Source of the DNA: Liolophura sinensis
Lineage: Eukaryota; Mollusca; Polyplacophora; Chitonida; Chitonidae
NCBI RefSeq assembly: GCF_032854445.1
Contig: NC_088303.1
Coordinates: 14,453,501 to 14,517,500, forward strand
DNA length: 64,000 nucleotides
Reading direction: 5' to 3'
Below are positions 1 to 12,140 of this stretch, one piece after another. Numbering within the stretch: position 1 is the stretch's first letter; every line of letters begins with the position of its first letter. The notes beneath the pieces were generated by a model. It was not told where the DNA came from. It did not search any database and saw nothing but the letters and a program-made list of their open reading frames with translations. The position numbers were made by a program, and so were the translations under genes.

Positions 1-3000
1 TCACCAAAGAATTAGGAAAATCAAAAGGTATAGAAATAATTCATGCAAAGAGATGCAGTCAACACTTTTAAATGATGATGGAAAGATGCAGAAATGTGCT
101 AGGTGAATTAAAGAAATCAGTAATCAAACCGTGTACCATAATAGTATGTAGGTTGTCGATAATCAAAGTATGTATATCAGTTGCGCTTTGATTGCAATTG
201 TCACTACGAATGTCTGTTTCGACGCACAGAACCAATCTATCTATGGAACACTCTAAACTTTTCTTTAATTTCCAAGTGCTATGCCATTTTTGGCGTGTTT
301 ACGCGTGGTAAGGAATGTAAGTTTTCGTGTTGTTGTTCAGAGTCCTCCAACAAGAACTACTATACTCGCGTGTCGTCTGACGCCTGAGTGTCTGGGACTT
401 AAAAATAAGAGGCAGAGTGGATTTTTACACATATTTTGACAAAAACCGACTGTTAATGTTTTTTATTCAGGAAAACGTAACAACGGGAAAAGCGAAAGTG
501 AGCGTTCTTCTGGTGATTTAAGGCACAAGTGGCTTCAAAAAGTTTCGAAAATGTGATCCACCTCTAAACGTTTATTAAATACAAGGCACCCTGATTAGAA
601 CTACCAGACGCAACGTTAATATGGAAATATCCGATCTATCAGGCTATGTGCAGAACGAGGTGAATCGATGTTTTAGGCAAGCCCGTACAAAAATACATAT
701 AACGTATGTGTGTGCAAAAATACATATGACGTTTATAACGTATTTTTACAATGCTTGCTACGTGTTTTTTTTGTCGGAAACAAAGCGGTACTAATTAGTA
801 AAGTGGCAGGTTGAATAATATCGCTTTGTCAGTATTGCTCTTGATATATCATCGTAGAACTCGAACGTTTCATTGCCTTAACTGATTAATTATTTGTGCT
901 AACCATCAAGAATATTCTTTCACGACCTCAAACGGGTGGAGGAAACGAAGTAATCACCAAGATTTGTCAAGCATGGTTGGCCACATTCACCGTCACTTGT
1001 GAAACTAATTCATATTTGCCATATGACGAGCCATATTCGTGCTGGATCCGTCAGCACTATTTGACAAACCACCACATACAGGATAATTAGGTATGATAAT
1101 GTGGTGAGAAATTGTTTGTCCAACCAGGGTCAAGTCATCAATTATTACCAAAAGGTTAGCCGTTTCGGTTGAAGCTCAACAGCTACACTGCCTTGCATTG
1201 AGATTGGACGAGGCACCATTCCATGGCATACGCGAATCTTCCCCATGATGCTAAAACTAGATATGTCTGGAGTCGCGACGCTGCCCAATTCGTCGTGCCG
1301 ACTCGTCAAATGCCATTTCAACTAAAATGGATCAGAGGTTGATTTTGTTGAATGTTGCAACGTTCGAAAAACAAGTTGTACCTTGTAAACACACCTTTGA
1401 GATGGCCACATACATCAAAACTGTCTTAAAATCTGACACTGTCGTGGCCTTACTAATAATCGTTGAAACTACATCTGCGAAGATTAAAACATGAAGAGCA
1501 AAGCCAGAGCAGCGACGACAGTGTGATAGTAGGCAAATGACGACACCTAAACGATGAAATCCGCCGGCCTGATTTACCTCAGGGTTTTATATCATACAAA
1601 CTGATCTGTTCAATGGTTAACGAGTACCAACTTACACCCCCTACCATCATGTCTTATGCAGTGGTGTTAATTTCAAATTCTTTGTAACGAACCCCGTCTG
1701 CATACGTTGTATTATAGTTTTTGTATTTGTCAGTGTCTGACTTACATTTTCCGATTTGTTTACGTTATAGCCTGCACTGTAATTCAGTCCAACATTTTCG
1801 AGGCTTCGGTGTTCATGAGTTTAGTGTCATTGTAAATAGAGTGTACATTCTGGAAATATGTATTGGTGTTGTAAACATGTTCAAGTTCAAATCATCAAAA
1901 ATTTTCTTTACGTTAGTCTATAAATATGAGCGATGGAGTTGTTGAGCTCGCAATCATTTAATCAAGTCCACTTGAAAGCAGTCATTTATTCAAGTCCATT
2001 TGAGAGCAGTCACATTTACTGTCATTCACTGTGAAGGATTTTGCTGGGTTTGGAGATTTCGGCTTCACGCCATTCAACATTCGTCATTTGTAGTCCATTT
2101 CCAGTACAGAGCACCTTGTGAGCTTGTGTTTCGACACCTGCTATTTTTGGAGACGTTATTTTGGAGCTTGTATCGCTCATTGTCTCTTGTGCCGTTGCGT
2201 ACATTTCATCCCAGTTTGCCCTGAAAGTGACTTTGTGCATATTTCCGAGGAAACATACATCGACAGTTTGGCATCATGCCTGTCCGCCCTGAGGAGTTAC
2301 ACATTGACAGGTAGTTGGGGAGTAAACCGCTTATCGGACTGTCATCCGTAGATTGAGGAATTCATCTTAACTGTGGATTCTATATGTACGTGGACTGACT
2401 CGCCTTTGGAAGCCGGAATACTCCATCTGGATTTTTACGCTGTAAGAGCCGATAGTGGTACCCTTACATTTTTACACGTCACTAGTTTAGATTTGCTGTT
2501 AAAACCCTATATAATGCCCTCGAACATAGGATACATGATGCCCCTGAATAAAAAGTTTAGACGTAAGTCCCACAAATATGCAAATATAGAAACCAAATGG
2601 AGTAAAGATGTTTTATTATTTCATCAAATTTCCAGTGCGAGCAAATAAATACAGCAATAGCATGATGTTAAAAAGTCACCAAGCTTATACACATCTAACC
2701 AGAGCTACAATCGATTGTAAACATTACAGCTCATATTACAATCGATGGTAAATATAAAATACGCCGCTTGGACAATGGACAACTGAAAGGTGAGTGTAAA
2801 TTTCGAAGTTACAATCGTGTGCGTACGCCCGAAAGTGTACCAGTGAATGACTTTTCTTGCCTTCAGACGAGTTCTACATCAATAATTCAGCAGCTATCAA
2901 CCATAACAAAAATATCTCGTAACATCTTTTTGAAACAATCAAATTGCACACCCTTCCAAACGAACCGAAAATTATTAACTGACAGGCTACCCTAGGCAAG

Positions 3001-3371
3001 TATTTGTACTTAACATGATCGAAATGATCGTGAATGTTCATAATTATGGGGTAAAACTTCAAAGGTGTAAATAAATAGAGTGTAAATAAATTCACATATG
3101 TAGAAAGTTCTCGCCTTAAGAATGCAAAGTAATAACCATGCACCTTACAGGATAGTGCAGAGTTTAAACAAAGTCCGCCAATATGACGTCCGGGATGTAT
3201 GCATGCAAAGGATTACATCAGCTTCGGCTTTACTACGATACACAGGAAAGTTAGCTTTTTGCCAAAAAAAACTGTCTCTAGTGTGAATGTTATAACTGGC
3301 TACAATGATAATTTAAGCTAATACGACTTCGTTAAAATAACAGATATCGGGTATGATAACACTAGAGTTCA
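1..3371. other. Intergenic, no gene recognised
   Basis: Only short, low-quality frames on both strands. Besides the DR-A copy at 1481, it holds a two-unit ~28-bp repeat at about 1958-2015 (CAAGTCCACTTGAAAGCAGT and CAAGTCCATTTGAGAGCAGT) and a 14-bp palindrome TACAATCGATTGTA at 2706-2719. Confidence 0.6.
1481..1680 (+). repeat. DR-A dispersed element, degenerate copy
   Basis: DR-A is defined here by comparing about 30 copies in this window. A full copy is about 270-290 bp, A/T-rich and non-coding. It begins near ATTAAAGACGTACAGC, continues with GAGTAAAACCAGAGCAGCGA, GCAAATGGTCACACGTAAC, TTCTAACTGTTCATGTAAAT and GCTTAAGCAGAATTAGGTAA, and ends around GCTGTGTTGTCATCACATTT. This copy retains the CAGAGCAGCGACGACAGTGT block and weaker matches up to the middle of the unit. 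Confidence 0.6.
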
Positions 3372-3926
3372 TTAATCCAATCCGTCAACGAGACAAACTA
3401 TTCGATGGAAAATGTTTTGATCTTGACCAGTGACGAATTCCACCCAGAAATCTACCATGGTTTCCTTCTCAATACCACGGGCGTCCTCCGGTGGGCCGAT
3501 ATACTGGTACAGCTTCTTAGACGACGCTTCGTCGAAACCAAAAGCCTTGTTCATGATGACGAATTCTTGCTCGGTGATGTAGCCGTCTTTGTCCTGATCA
3601 GAAATGTCAATGAGTTTCTGATAAATCTCGCCCACGACCTCCTCGGCGTATTTGGGATTCTGCTGGTAGAATTTAGCCAACGTGCGCACGAACAGCTCTT
3701 CTGTGACTTCTTCCACACCGTCTAACCCTAGCCCGAACACTAGCGTCCCCCAATCCAACATTGCAGACCGTGCCTTAACAGCAGCCGATCCTTGAAGCTG
3801 GTGCCCTTCGATAAATTCATCGGCCACTTTATTCCAGTCGTCCACTGTGAGGAGTAAATCACTGTTCACATCCAGAATCTTAAACCAGTACCTCCATTTT
3901 TTCTGCCGAAATATTATCGCTGCCAT
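3372..3926 (-). CDS. SCP-like EF-hand calcium-binding protein 1 (184 aa)
   Basis: Uninterrupted 184-codon frame from ATG (3926) to TAA (3372-3374). It resembles sarcoplasmic calcium-binding proteins, which are cytosolic calcium buffers. An N-terminal KKWRYWFKILDVN stretch is followed by four EF-hand positions. Loop I (residues 19-30, DVNSDLLLTVDD) keeps D1, N3, D5 and D12 but has L in place of the position-6 Gly. Loop II (around 68-76) is degenerate. Loop III (110-121, DQDKDGYITEQE) is fully canonical. Loop IV (around 145-156) has lost its ligands. The C-terminal FWVEFVTGQDQN segment resembles the usual SCP ending. The frame stays open upstream of the ATG to a possible splice acceptor (exon would begin at 3963), so a short upstream coding or leader exon is possible. 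Loops I and III sit at the same residue numbers as in the 21.7-kb and 40.8-kb genes, which supports distant paralogy. Confidence 0.85.
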   Translation of the reverse strand: MAAIIFRQKKWRYWFKILDVNSDLLLTVDDWNKVADEFIEGHQLQGSAAVKARSAMLDWGTLVFGLGLDGVEEVTEELFVRTLAKFYQQNPKYAEEVVGEIYQKLIDISDQDKDGYITEQEFVIMNKAFGFDEASSKKLYQYIGPPEDARGIEKETMVDFWVEFVTGQDQNIFHRIVCLVDGLD

Positions 3927-3963
3927 ATTAATCGCTCGGATGTTGAGCTCCTCTGAGACGAAC
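3927..3963 (-). other. Probable 5' leader part of the SCP-like 1 exon, after a splice acceptor
   Basis: On the minus strand an A/T-rich tract ends in TTTATAG, giving a possible exon start at 3963. A second AG (CGTCTCAG) lies 10 bases further in, and a third (TTTTGCAG) lies about 30 bases further upstream, so the exact border is uncertain. The segment has no stop in the SCP frame and could be leader or coding. The two other EF-hand genes also have an acceptor 24-28 bases before their ATG. Confidence 0.45.
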
Positions 3964-4869
3964 CTATAAATATATTGTAGAAGCTCTTACTGCAAAATGA
4001 ACATTACTAACAGCCCGTAAGAAAAGATACATGGATCAAATACCGACGAAAACCTATATGTCAATCTATTCAAAGACTCAATTATTGATATCGTTTTAAT
4101 TTAAAAACATACTCTAGTTCAATATGTTTAGCCCTATATGTTAGTTAAAGTTATAATTTTATTTCCGCAAAAATTTGCATACATAGTCTAACCTTCATTT
4201 CTAAATGTTTTCCTTGGAGAATGATTTGATACTTTACGCTAAACAAACTTACATCTGTAATGTACAGGACAATGAATATAACTAAAAACGTACAGCATAG
4301 AGAAGACTGTTGAAAACATCTTTCAAAACGTTAAAAATATCCCAAATTTACATGTGTAGAAGGAGTGTCTGTTCTGGTTATCATATTCCCGGGCAAGATT
4401 TACCTGTTTGGCACGTGTGTAGTTATAAATACACAGGTGTAAAAAACCATCAGCGATTTGCCAGATATACCTCGCAGAAAAACAGTGAGTTATTTGTAAC
4501 GATATGTAGGACATAATGTGGCAAGGCAGCGATGTAGCCATGTGACTAGTTTAACACGAGCGTGTAACAAGGCAAATACTTTACAACACTATTATGCCTT
4601 CTCATTTCACGACAAAACAGTGGTGTATGAACTAAAGGAACTCACAGTGTGCAGCAGGCACGTCATAATACTTAAGATGTAGAAACACATGCACCAGCCT
4701 TCTGTTTGAATTTAGATATTTTAAGGTAAGTTCGGAAATCTTTCTTGAGTAGACAAGATTTTATTCACTTTTTATTAAATATGCAGGGCGCGTTATTGCG
4801 AAATTATACAGCTATTTAAAAGGCAAATATGTCCTACGGTATTCACTTCTCTAATTCTGTGATATCCAA

Positions 4870-5090
4870 TAAAATGCAATTAATATAAAATAAGCCACTG
4901 AGCTAAGGAGTATAAGTTGCTGCTCTATAAGCATTTATCTGAACAGTTAGAATAAAACACGAACTGACGTACATTAAGAAGAGGCCGGAGTTCGCAGATT
5001 ACATGTGACCTTTCCCCAAGCAACTATCAAACTGTCATCGCAACTCTCGTTTTACTTTTTATACTGTAGTCTTTTATGGTTGGTATATTG
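4870..5090 (-). repeat. DR-A copy
   Basis: Reverse-oriented copy from the GCCACTGAGCTAAGG block through CATTTATCTGAACAGTTAGA to the end block with GTTTTACTTTTTATACTGTA. Confidence 0.6.
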
Positions 5091-5749
5091 ATATGCCATT
5101 GTCAATACGCTTTCTTATAATATTGCATAACAATAAGTATTTCTATACACAAGTCAAGACGGCGTCGGTACACGCCATTCATCTGAACAAAGTCATTTGT
5201 ATCGACGCTTTCCAGGTCACTGTTCACATGATACGGGTCTTTGGCTTAGTTGTTAGATGGACATAAATTTTGTTCAAGTGGCGTTGGAAGTAATAAATAA
5301 AACATTAGTTATACCGCGAATAGTCCTGCTTAAATCGAGGTCAATTCAGAAAGGCATGCTAATATTAGTCCTTCATACATGTGATATTAATGTGGTGCGA
5401 TTTGACTGTTCAGAGCTAAGCTCACCTGTATCGTAGGAGGATGAGACTCGGCGGGAAATGGGATAGGATGGGTGTATGTGAATGGGGAAACCTATCACAA
5501 AATTTATGGAGTTGACACATTCAGGCCGCAAAATCCACATATGGTCATATACTGGCTGTCTGCGGAAATGATTGTTGGAATAACAAGGTTGTACAGTACA
5601 ATATCTGGCCTGATTCATCAGCAAGTTGCTCGATCAGCTGATTGGTCGTTATGAACAACTCAGTATACATTTAAAGAGACAAAAACTAATAGTAAGAAGA
5701 TACTTTGCAACGGTGGACACCATGATGGTGTGGTCAGACTGTTGTAATG

Positions 5750-5945
5750 TAAAAGACCGCAGAATGGAGAGTAGAATCGGAGTAGCGACCACAGCATGTT
5801 AGTTGGCAAATGGTCACACGACTGGTGACATTCTGCTCCTTATCTATTTACGGTTTACGGTTGTATTCCAACGGTTCTTGTAAATACTTAAATAGTAGCA
5901 TCTTAGTCGCACCACTGCATCAGGGCTTCAACATAATTATTTTAA
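5750..5945 (+). repeat. DR-A copy
   Basis: Retains AGTTGGCAAATGGTCACACG and the TTCCAACGGTTCTTGTAAAT middle block. The 3' third is weak. Confidence 0.6.
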
Positions 5946-6986
5946 AAAACCAGTGATAATTGCAAGGTTTACACGTCAGTGGTCAAGAATTGCTAAAAAA
6001 TGCGGTGTTGTCATTACAGAATCACGACCATGCATGAGCACCAACACATGCAGTCAGGACTTTCGGCTTGTCGGCTTGAATGATTACATATTTCAGCATG
6101 CACAATGGGAAGTAGTCCATTCACTAAAAATGTGCATATTCCTGCGGCTTGGCGTCTAGCTTGCGGCAATACGGTGACGTGTCGTTAAAACGCTCCAGCG
6201 GTTAGGGCGCAGTCTTGCCTGACGACTACAAAGTGAGGTAACATGTTACTTGTGTTTGAGTGACACGTAGCTTGGCTGTACGTTGGTAGCGCCAGTTCTG
6301 TGATTAAAATTGAGTTAGGTATATCATGGTGGAATCGCCACATAAGACATAAGGCACCGCATAAGGCACCGCGATATGAATTAACAGTTTTACTTCACGA
6401 TTAAGCTGCAGATGCTCATTTCATGGTGCCCGTTTTGACATATTTAAATGAGATTTAAATGCTTACTGTTAAACTATAGTGGTGATGTTAATCTGTCACA
6501 TTTTGAACTTGAGCCCATGCAATATGCATTAAAATGAATGTTTTAATAATATCTGTGTAAAATATGCCCAGACTCTCAAATTACCACATTGCACTTGAGG
6601 TGTGAGTGTTCGAATCTAACGCTCGCTTTTCGATTACAGAGGAATAATAAAGCGACAGCAGCAATTAAAATCGAATGAAGTAAGTAATAAAAAATGTTAA
6701 ATTACATTTTTCTGCTAATCACATAGACAGGTATATGTGAATTTGTGTTATTTATATTACACATATCATCAAAACAGGATATATGGCAGTCGCACGTTCG
6801 TTAACACCAACAGCTGATGTGTTGTTTTCAGTATTATGTATCACTTTTCTTGTGAAGGTTGTCCGTTTGAAATGAGCACGTCTTAAGTTTCCCTATTTTC
6901 AACTTTTAAATTTGTGGGCGACAACAAACAGGTTTGGTTAACAAGTAAATGTCAAGTAGCCAAAGGATGGCTGTTGGTGGGGATAG

Positions 6987-7048
6987 GTTACTTTACCCTC
7001 GTCAGTCATTACGTTACTTTACCCTCGTCAGTCATTATGTTACTTTAG
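6987..7048. repeat. 26-bp tandem repeat, about 2.4 units
   Basis: GTTACTTTACCCTCGTCAGT begins at 6987 and 7013, and a partial unit begins at 7039; the spacing is exactly 26 bp. Confidence 0.9.
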
Positions 7049-8202
7049 GACATTAGTATCATCAGCATTATATACCCCGTTAGTATAAAAACAATTTTCT
7101 TCTGCAGGATGCAGGGACAACCCTGTTAAGCTATTACAATGAACTGCACACTGTTGTCACAAGCTCGACTGGGAAGGGTCGAATAAGATATATGCAGCTT
7201 TCTTCTCATCGGCGCAAACACATACCGCCTGCTAAACTCGGCCTTCAAACTGCACTGGCTGTATGCGTGAGAGTCTGACCCAGTTCTCGCTAATACTGAA
7301 TACCTTTCACGGTTGTTTGATTTACCTGGTTTTGTGAAAATCTCTTCTGGTTGTATCTCCACTCTGGCGTAGTTTAGTGAACACGATATCTTAGTTCTGT
7401 GTCACGTTCACCCTTGGTCCTATGTCGGAGACGTCTAACGGGATGAGTGCTTCCCGCTATTCGTTCATACATTTGGGCCTTCTGACATTCCACTCCCACA
7501 AAGACCTGCGACAAGCGGAACGACGCTATCGTCACATCTGCAAGTGAGACTGTTCACTCACTTCACTGCACAGGTCAGTCGCTAAACGCCTTTTATTTAT
7601 GTCCTGTTTTCTTTACAGATACTAAGTTTTCTTTGAGAAAAAAATCATTCTTAGTATTTATGAAGTAAATTAAAATACTTGTAACTCTGTGAAAAATCCT
7701 TGTGATCACGATTAAACTGCAAACTATTTTACGAGTAGTAATTCGCCCAAATCATTGTGCCACTTTTTGCGGCAGAGATAGTAAAGATCTTACACGGGTC
7801 TGCTATGGAGAACAGCATGAATTTCCGCGACATCCTGAAGTTGAACGGTATTCACATTTGACATTAAAACTCGGCCGTTGTTAACGAACTTGTTTGCCAA
7901 CTTTTCCTCACAGGCTACAGAAGATTTAAAGGCGCGAGAGAAAAAACAAGCCAAGGGAACAGAGAAAGTTTTTCTTGTGAGAGGCGTAATAAATTTCTTT
8001 CCTCACAACTTGATTCTCAGTGAAACGACAAAAACATAGTTTTGGGCAAATTAATTTGTACCAGTCTCTTCACATACTATGAAAACGCAGCTGTACATGT
8101 ATGTACAATACTATTTTAGACAATAATGCAAGTGCCCATTACTGGTAGATGTATGTTTTGTAATTATTTCCCTGTGATTGCAGTATAGTGTACATGCTGT
8201 TA

Positions 8203-8632
8203 ATAAACCGCTTCGGTGGCTTAATGATTAGCGTTAGCCTCGAAGTCGGAAGACCTGAAATTAAGCGCGGGTCGAGTCATACCAAAGACTTTATAAATGA
8301 TACTTGTTGCTGCCCTGCTTAGCAGCAGGGCAAGACAAGAGCAAGGAAGCAGGACTGGTTTGTGTCAGTGTAGTGTGACGGGGTGGTTGTAGTGTGACTG
8401 GGTGGGTGTATTGTGACTGGGTGGGTGTATTGTGACTGGGTGGGTGTAGTGTGACTGGGTGGCTTGTCTTGTCAGGTACGTGTCTGCGGTATGATACTTC
8501 AGTGGCAGGAGCACTTTCGCGGCATGGACTGGCCTTGCCCCAAGAAGACACAGTGTACGTACATACAAGTGACTCCTTGTCGTCACATAACTGAACTGGA
8601 GTTCAAGTGAACACAACATACGCCCGAACAAA
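8203..8632 (+). repeat. SINE-2 copy with internal minisatellite
   Basis: SINE-2 is a second tRNA-headed family defined from the copies here and at 61.7 kb. It has an A-box-like GGTGGCTTAATGATTAGCGT, a B-box-like GGGTCGAGTCATACC, a body with ATACTTCAGTGGCAGGAGCA and GGCATGGACTGGCCTTG, and an end near GACTCCTTGTCGTCACATAA. In this copy 8371-8462 holds about five units of a 19-bp repeat around GTGACTGGGTGGGTGTA. Confidence 0.7.
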
Positions 8633-8671
8633 TTTGTTTGTTTGAAACAACATTAATCTGTACCTATGTAT

Positions 8672-9075
8672 TCACCAAAAATTAAAACTACACGTGGAAA
8701 ACAATTGGAGTTCTGCCCCAGACACAAAATCATATCTATTTATGTAGTATATGTAGAGATGATGGCAAGAGGGTTACCATGGCAACGTTGAAAGTGGACA
8801 AATATTATTCAAGACACATCGTCACATCTGTATCAAAGTATCCACTAAGAATGAAAATTAAACACAGGAAAGAATAGTGTAGGCAGCACACAAAGTTCAT
8901 GCCTAACTATAGAGTAGATATCAGCAAGATTTTCCATGACAACCGCGGAAGTGGACAAATGCGACACATCATCCGTGTATGTGTCCACCGAAGATTAAAA
9001 CTCTACGCAGAAAATAGTTGGAGTGATAGCCAGGACACGAATATGGACGGACGGACAGACAGAAGAATTATGATA
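8672..9075 (+). repeat. Two-copy local repeat ending in GGAC units
   Basis: The order TTAAAACTACACGTGGAAAA then CAATTGGAGTTCTG (8680) recurs as TTAAAACTCTACGCAGAAAA then TAGTTGGAGTGATA (8996). GAAAGTGGACAAAT with GACACATCGTCAC (8790) recurs as GGAAGTGGACAAAT with GACACATCATCCG (8950). It ends in GGACGGACGGACAGACAG. No coding potential. Confidence 0.55.
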
Positions 9076-9439
9076 CGCTCCTTCCAATGGCGGATGTATA
9101 AAAGTTGTCAAGTACGCAGCACACAAATATACATATACAGTGATAACAAGGTGCGAAAAGTTTTACAGGATTTTAACCTGTGAACAGGACTGAGTGTTTC
9201 CAACTATATGTTTATGGAAATGCATATTGGGGTTTCGGAAACCTGCATGCCTTACACTTGATCAAGAGGTTGCTTATTGGGTTTCTTTAAGAAATACACT
9301 CGTTTTCATCAATGAGGTCGGCTGTTCGATTCCAGCTTACGACTCAAGCTGGAAGAATTCGTCAATGCTTTTTCCTTATACACTATACATAGGTCTTAAA
9401 TGGGCGTTTAAATATGTGGGCGTTTCAATGTGAATATAA

Positions 9440-9547
9440 TTAAAGACATTCAGACAGTAAAACCAGGGAGCGACGACAGTCTGATAAGTGATAAATGGTC
9501 ACGCCTACCCGGTGAAATACACCCTCTTGTCATTTTACCTGCAGAGG
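9440..9547 (+). repeat. DR-A copy, 5' part
   Basis: Starts TTAAAGACATTCAGACAGTA, includes GGAGCGACGACAGTCTGATA and stops after the TTTACCTGCAG block. Confidence 0.6.
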
Positions 9548-9744
9548 TACGACAAAACCACCAATGGATTTAAAAAAATGAATGTAAAACACAGACAAAA
9601 AATTCACGTACTGTGCATGAGCTATGTTGAAGTTACCACAACTGTATACGCAAACAATTTAATTTTTGTCCTTCAATGGATTATGACACCGCACATGTAA
9701 CAATGAACGAGGAGCGAAATCCTTAGATAAAGCACATTTTATGA

Positions 9745-9890
9745 TTAGACATTTAAATATTTACATGAATAGAATAAACCCTCAGGTAAATTGACAAGGG
9801 GCCGTATTTTACCGGTTAACATTTGCCAATAACCATACTCTCGTGGCAACTCTGGTTTTACTCTATCTTCTTTTACTACATCGCATTCAT
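9745..9890 (-). repeat. DR-A copy
   Basis: Reverse copy with TTTACATGAATAGAATAAAC, ACCGGTTAACATTTGCCAAT and CTCTGGTTTTACTC. It forms an inverted pair with the next plus-strand copy. Confidence 0.55.
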
Positions 9891-10004
9891 GCATAAACCA
9901 AGATTCTGCAGGTGAACTGAGTAACACCGAGGCCTGGTCCCTTTACATTTTTAAAAGTTAGTTTACATTAAATCGCGGCACTTTTTAAACCTAATTCTGC
10001 TTAA

Positions 10005-10270
10005 GTCATGGACGACACATGCGACACAGACGACAATGTAATAGTTGGCAAATGGTCACACGACCTGTGAAATCCGGGCATATGTTAGTTTTACCAGTTA
10101 AAGTTTTATTATTAGTCCCCTAGTACCACAACGTAAACAGAATCCAGTTAATACTACAGTGATGTTAGTTGCAAAGTTTTAGACGTCGCTAGTCTAGAAT
10201 TACTGAAAATGCTGTGTTGTCATCACATTTAAAATGCAATCACATTAAAACCAGTGAAAAATATTTTTCA
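10005..10270 (+). repeat. DR-A copy, nearly full length
   Basis: Includes ATAGTTGGCAAATGGTCACA and a well-kept 3' end with GTCTAGAATTACTGAAAATG and GTTGTCATCACATTTAAAAT. Confidence 0.7.
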
Positions 10271-11379
10271 CATAAGAGAATATGCCTGTGAGGGGATTGC
10301 AGAAGGCATTTTGTGAAATCAAAATGTATAATAGTGTAAGTTAAACTGAACTCATTTAGACTTACACAGCTACTGATGGGCTTCTTGATGCATAGATATG
10401 AGTCAAGTCCTTTATGTGCAGACGAAATTGATCAGAGACTTGCGGATCGAACAATAACTACACCAAATGCCACAAGAATTTGATAGTGTAATAAGGTCAT
10501 TTTTTTGAAAATGACATATTTATTAAGGATTTAGTTACAGAAAAAGTAAAAATAGAAATGAATTTAGTATTTCAAAATTTGGAAATGAAATGAAGTTAGA
10601 ATCTGCAAAAGGTGCAAAATGTATAATAGTTTTTGCGAACACGAGTCGTGATAAAGTCCCTTCCAGCCATCAAATATGTCAGACAACGTTTTTTATTTAC
10701 TGGTTTCTTTGTGAATTTGGAGGAGTGAAAACTCCTCAGTGATACACATTTTATTTTTTCATAATATGGGAGTGCGAGTTTCGAGTTCATTTATCGCTAA
10801 AGGTAAAAAAGTTTCACTGTATCATGTGACCTGTCAGAAATGTTGGCAACTATTTTTCATTACATGGCACGAGCATCTTCAAAAAAGGTTCAAAATTAAG
10901 TTACAAAAAGAGTAGACAAACGACGGAGACAATTGAGGAGTTGAGTGTTTGTAAACATAACTTTTCTAAGGGAAAAGAGATATCTGTTGTATCTCTGCAA
11001 TACGCTGAAGACAGGCGATCGATCAGGTAATTTCAACACAAAGTTATTAAACATAACATATTTGACAAGCCACATGAAAGAGAAAACGTTTTAAACCACT
11101 AGTGACAAAGTTCGATCTTAAAACTCTCATGTTGAATCCCCGGTTTGCAGTCTTTTCTCAGTGTCGGACGAAAAGTACCAACATTCGGATGATCAGCTGT
11201 ATTGAGCGCCTTTTGATATACTACCTGCCAATTAGAGTTATCTCCCATGACCTCGCTCCAGCCTAAGGTGTCTCATTATCGTGTGATTATTTATTGCATG
11301 CGGTAACTAGGCAACATTTTAAGTAATTCTTGGCTAGTCTAATACATTCCTACTGATATTCACTGCCTTTGTTCTTACT

Positions 11380-11530
11380 TAATTGTGCTGAAGCCACGGT
11401 GCTAGAGGGGGTCTATGTTGCTACCAGTTAAGCATTTGAATGAACAGTTGTAGCAAACCGTAAAGTAAAATAAGCCGGATTATACATGTGATAACATGCC
11501 ACGTTTCACACTCTCGTGGCTACTCTGAAA
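11380..11530 (-). repeat. DR-A copy, degenerate
   Basis: GAAGCCACGGTGCTAGAGGG, GCATTTGAATGAACAGTTGT and TTTCACACTCTCGTGGCTAC follow the reverse-oriented order. Confidence 0.45.
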
Positions 11531-11559
11531 CATAATGATAATAATAATAATAATCATAA
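11529..11559. repeat. (AAT)n microsatellite
   Basis: ATGATAATAATAATAATAAT followed by a variant CATAATT unit. Confidence 0.85.
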
Positions 11560-11729
11560 TTCGTAAATAACCACATGTAAAATAGAAAACAAGCCTTCAG
11601 ATTTCTCTACATATAACCATCTTGAAAAAAAATTCAGTAAAGTGATGGTAAATTTGGCACATTAATGATCAAACGGTGACATTCTTGTTTCTGTTAGCGG
11701 ATATTATTTAAGAATTGATAAGCGGATGT

Positions 11730-11832
11730 AATAATGACAAGAAGCTGGATTCACTGGTTACTCGTGACCTTTTGCTAACTATCACAAGGTCGTCGCTGCT
11801 CTGTTTTTACTGTCAATCCTGTACGTTTTTTC
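11730..11832 (-). repeat. DR-A fragment (reverse 5' end)
   Basis: Contains TTTTGCTAACTATCACAAGG and GTCGTCGCTGCTCTGTTTTT. It is followed by a GTAAACCAGGATTTTTCTGG stretch resembling sequence just past the 9.8-kb copy, so the element may be longer than defined here. Confidence 0.45.
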
Positions 11833-11949
11833 ATGCTGCATTACTGCGTAAACCAGGATTTTTCTGGTGGATCCCTTTGCATTGTTTTAATGCGTTGTTA
11901 TATCAAATATGATGACAAAGCATTTCTATACTTGTGACGTCTAATGTAT

Positions 11950-12140
11950 TGCAATTAACATTCTTGTTCCCAACTTCTGCTTAAACCATGCCGCTAGGTT
12001 ACTAATACTTAGGCATTTACATGAATACTTAAAAAAAAAAACCTTAACTGAGGTGACCTGACAAGAGGTTGGATTTCAGCGCTTACGTTTTACCCTACCA
12101 ATTTTTCCCACTGTCTATCTTGTAGTCTTTTTATATCGTA
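11950..12140 (-). repeat. DR-A copy
   Basis: Reverse order: CTTCTGCTTAAACCATGCCG, GGCATTTACATGAATACTTA, a poly(A) run, CTGACAAGAGG. The end is degenerate. Confidence 0.5.

Larger units (their letters stand above)
3964..8200. other. Intergenic or upstream-intron region of SCP-like 1
   Basis: DR-A copies at 4870 and 5750 and a 26-bp repeat at 6987. A tRNA-head-like stretch at about 6193-6215 (GCTCCAGCGGTTAGGGCGCA) lacks a B box. A leader exon for SCP-like 1 may lie here, but none can be pointed to. Confidence 0.5.

Noticed and set aside
2000-2351. Overlapping 72-77-codon frames on both strands
   Set aside because: No recognisable protein features, and competing overlapping frames point to chance.
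3405-3725. 106-codon plus-strand frame
   Set aside because: Antisense shadow of the SCP-like gene 1 coding region.
8211-8290. Possible tRNA genes (here and at 48.1, 38.9 and 61.7 kb)
   Set aside because: These are tRNA-like SINE heads: the arms do not pair into a cloverleaf and SINE bodies follow.
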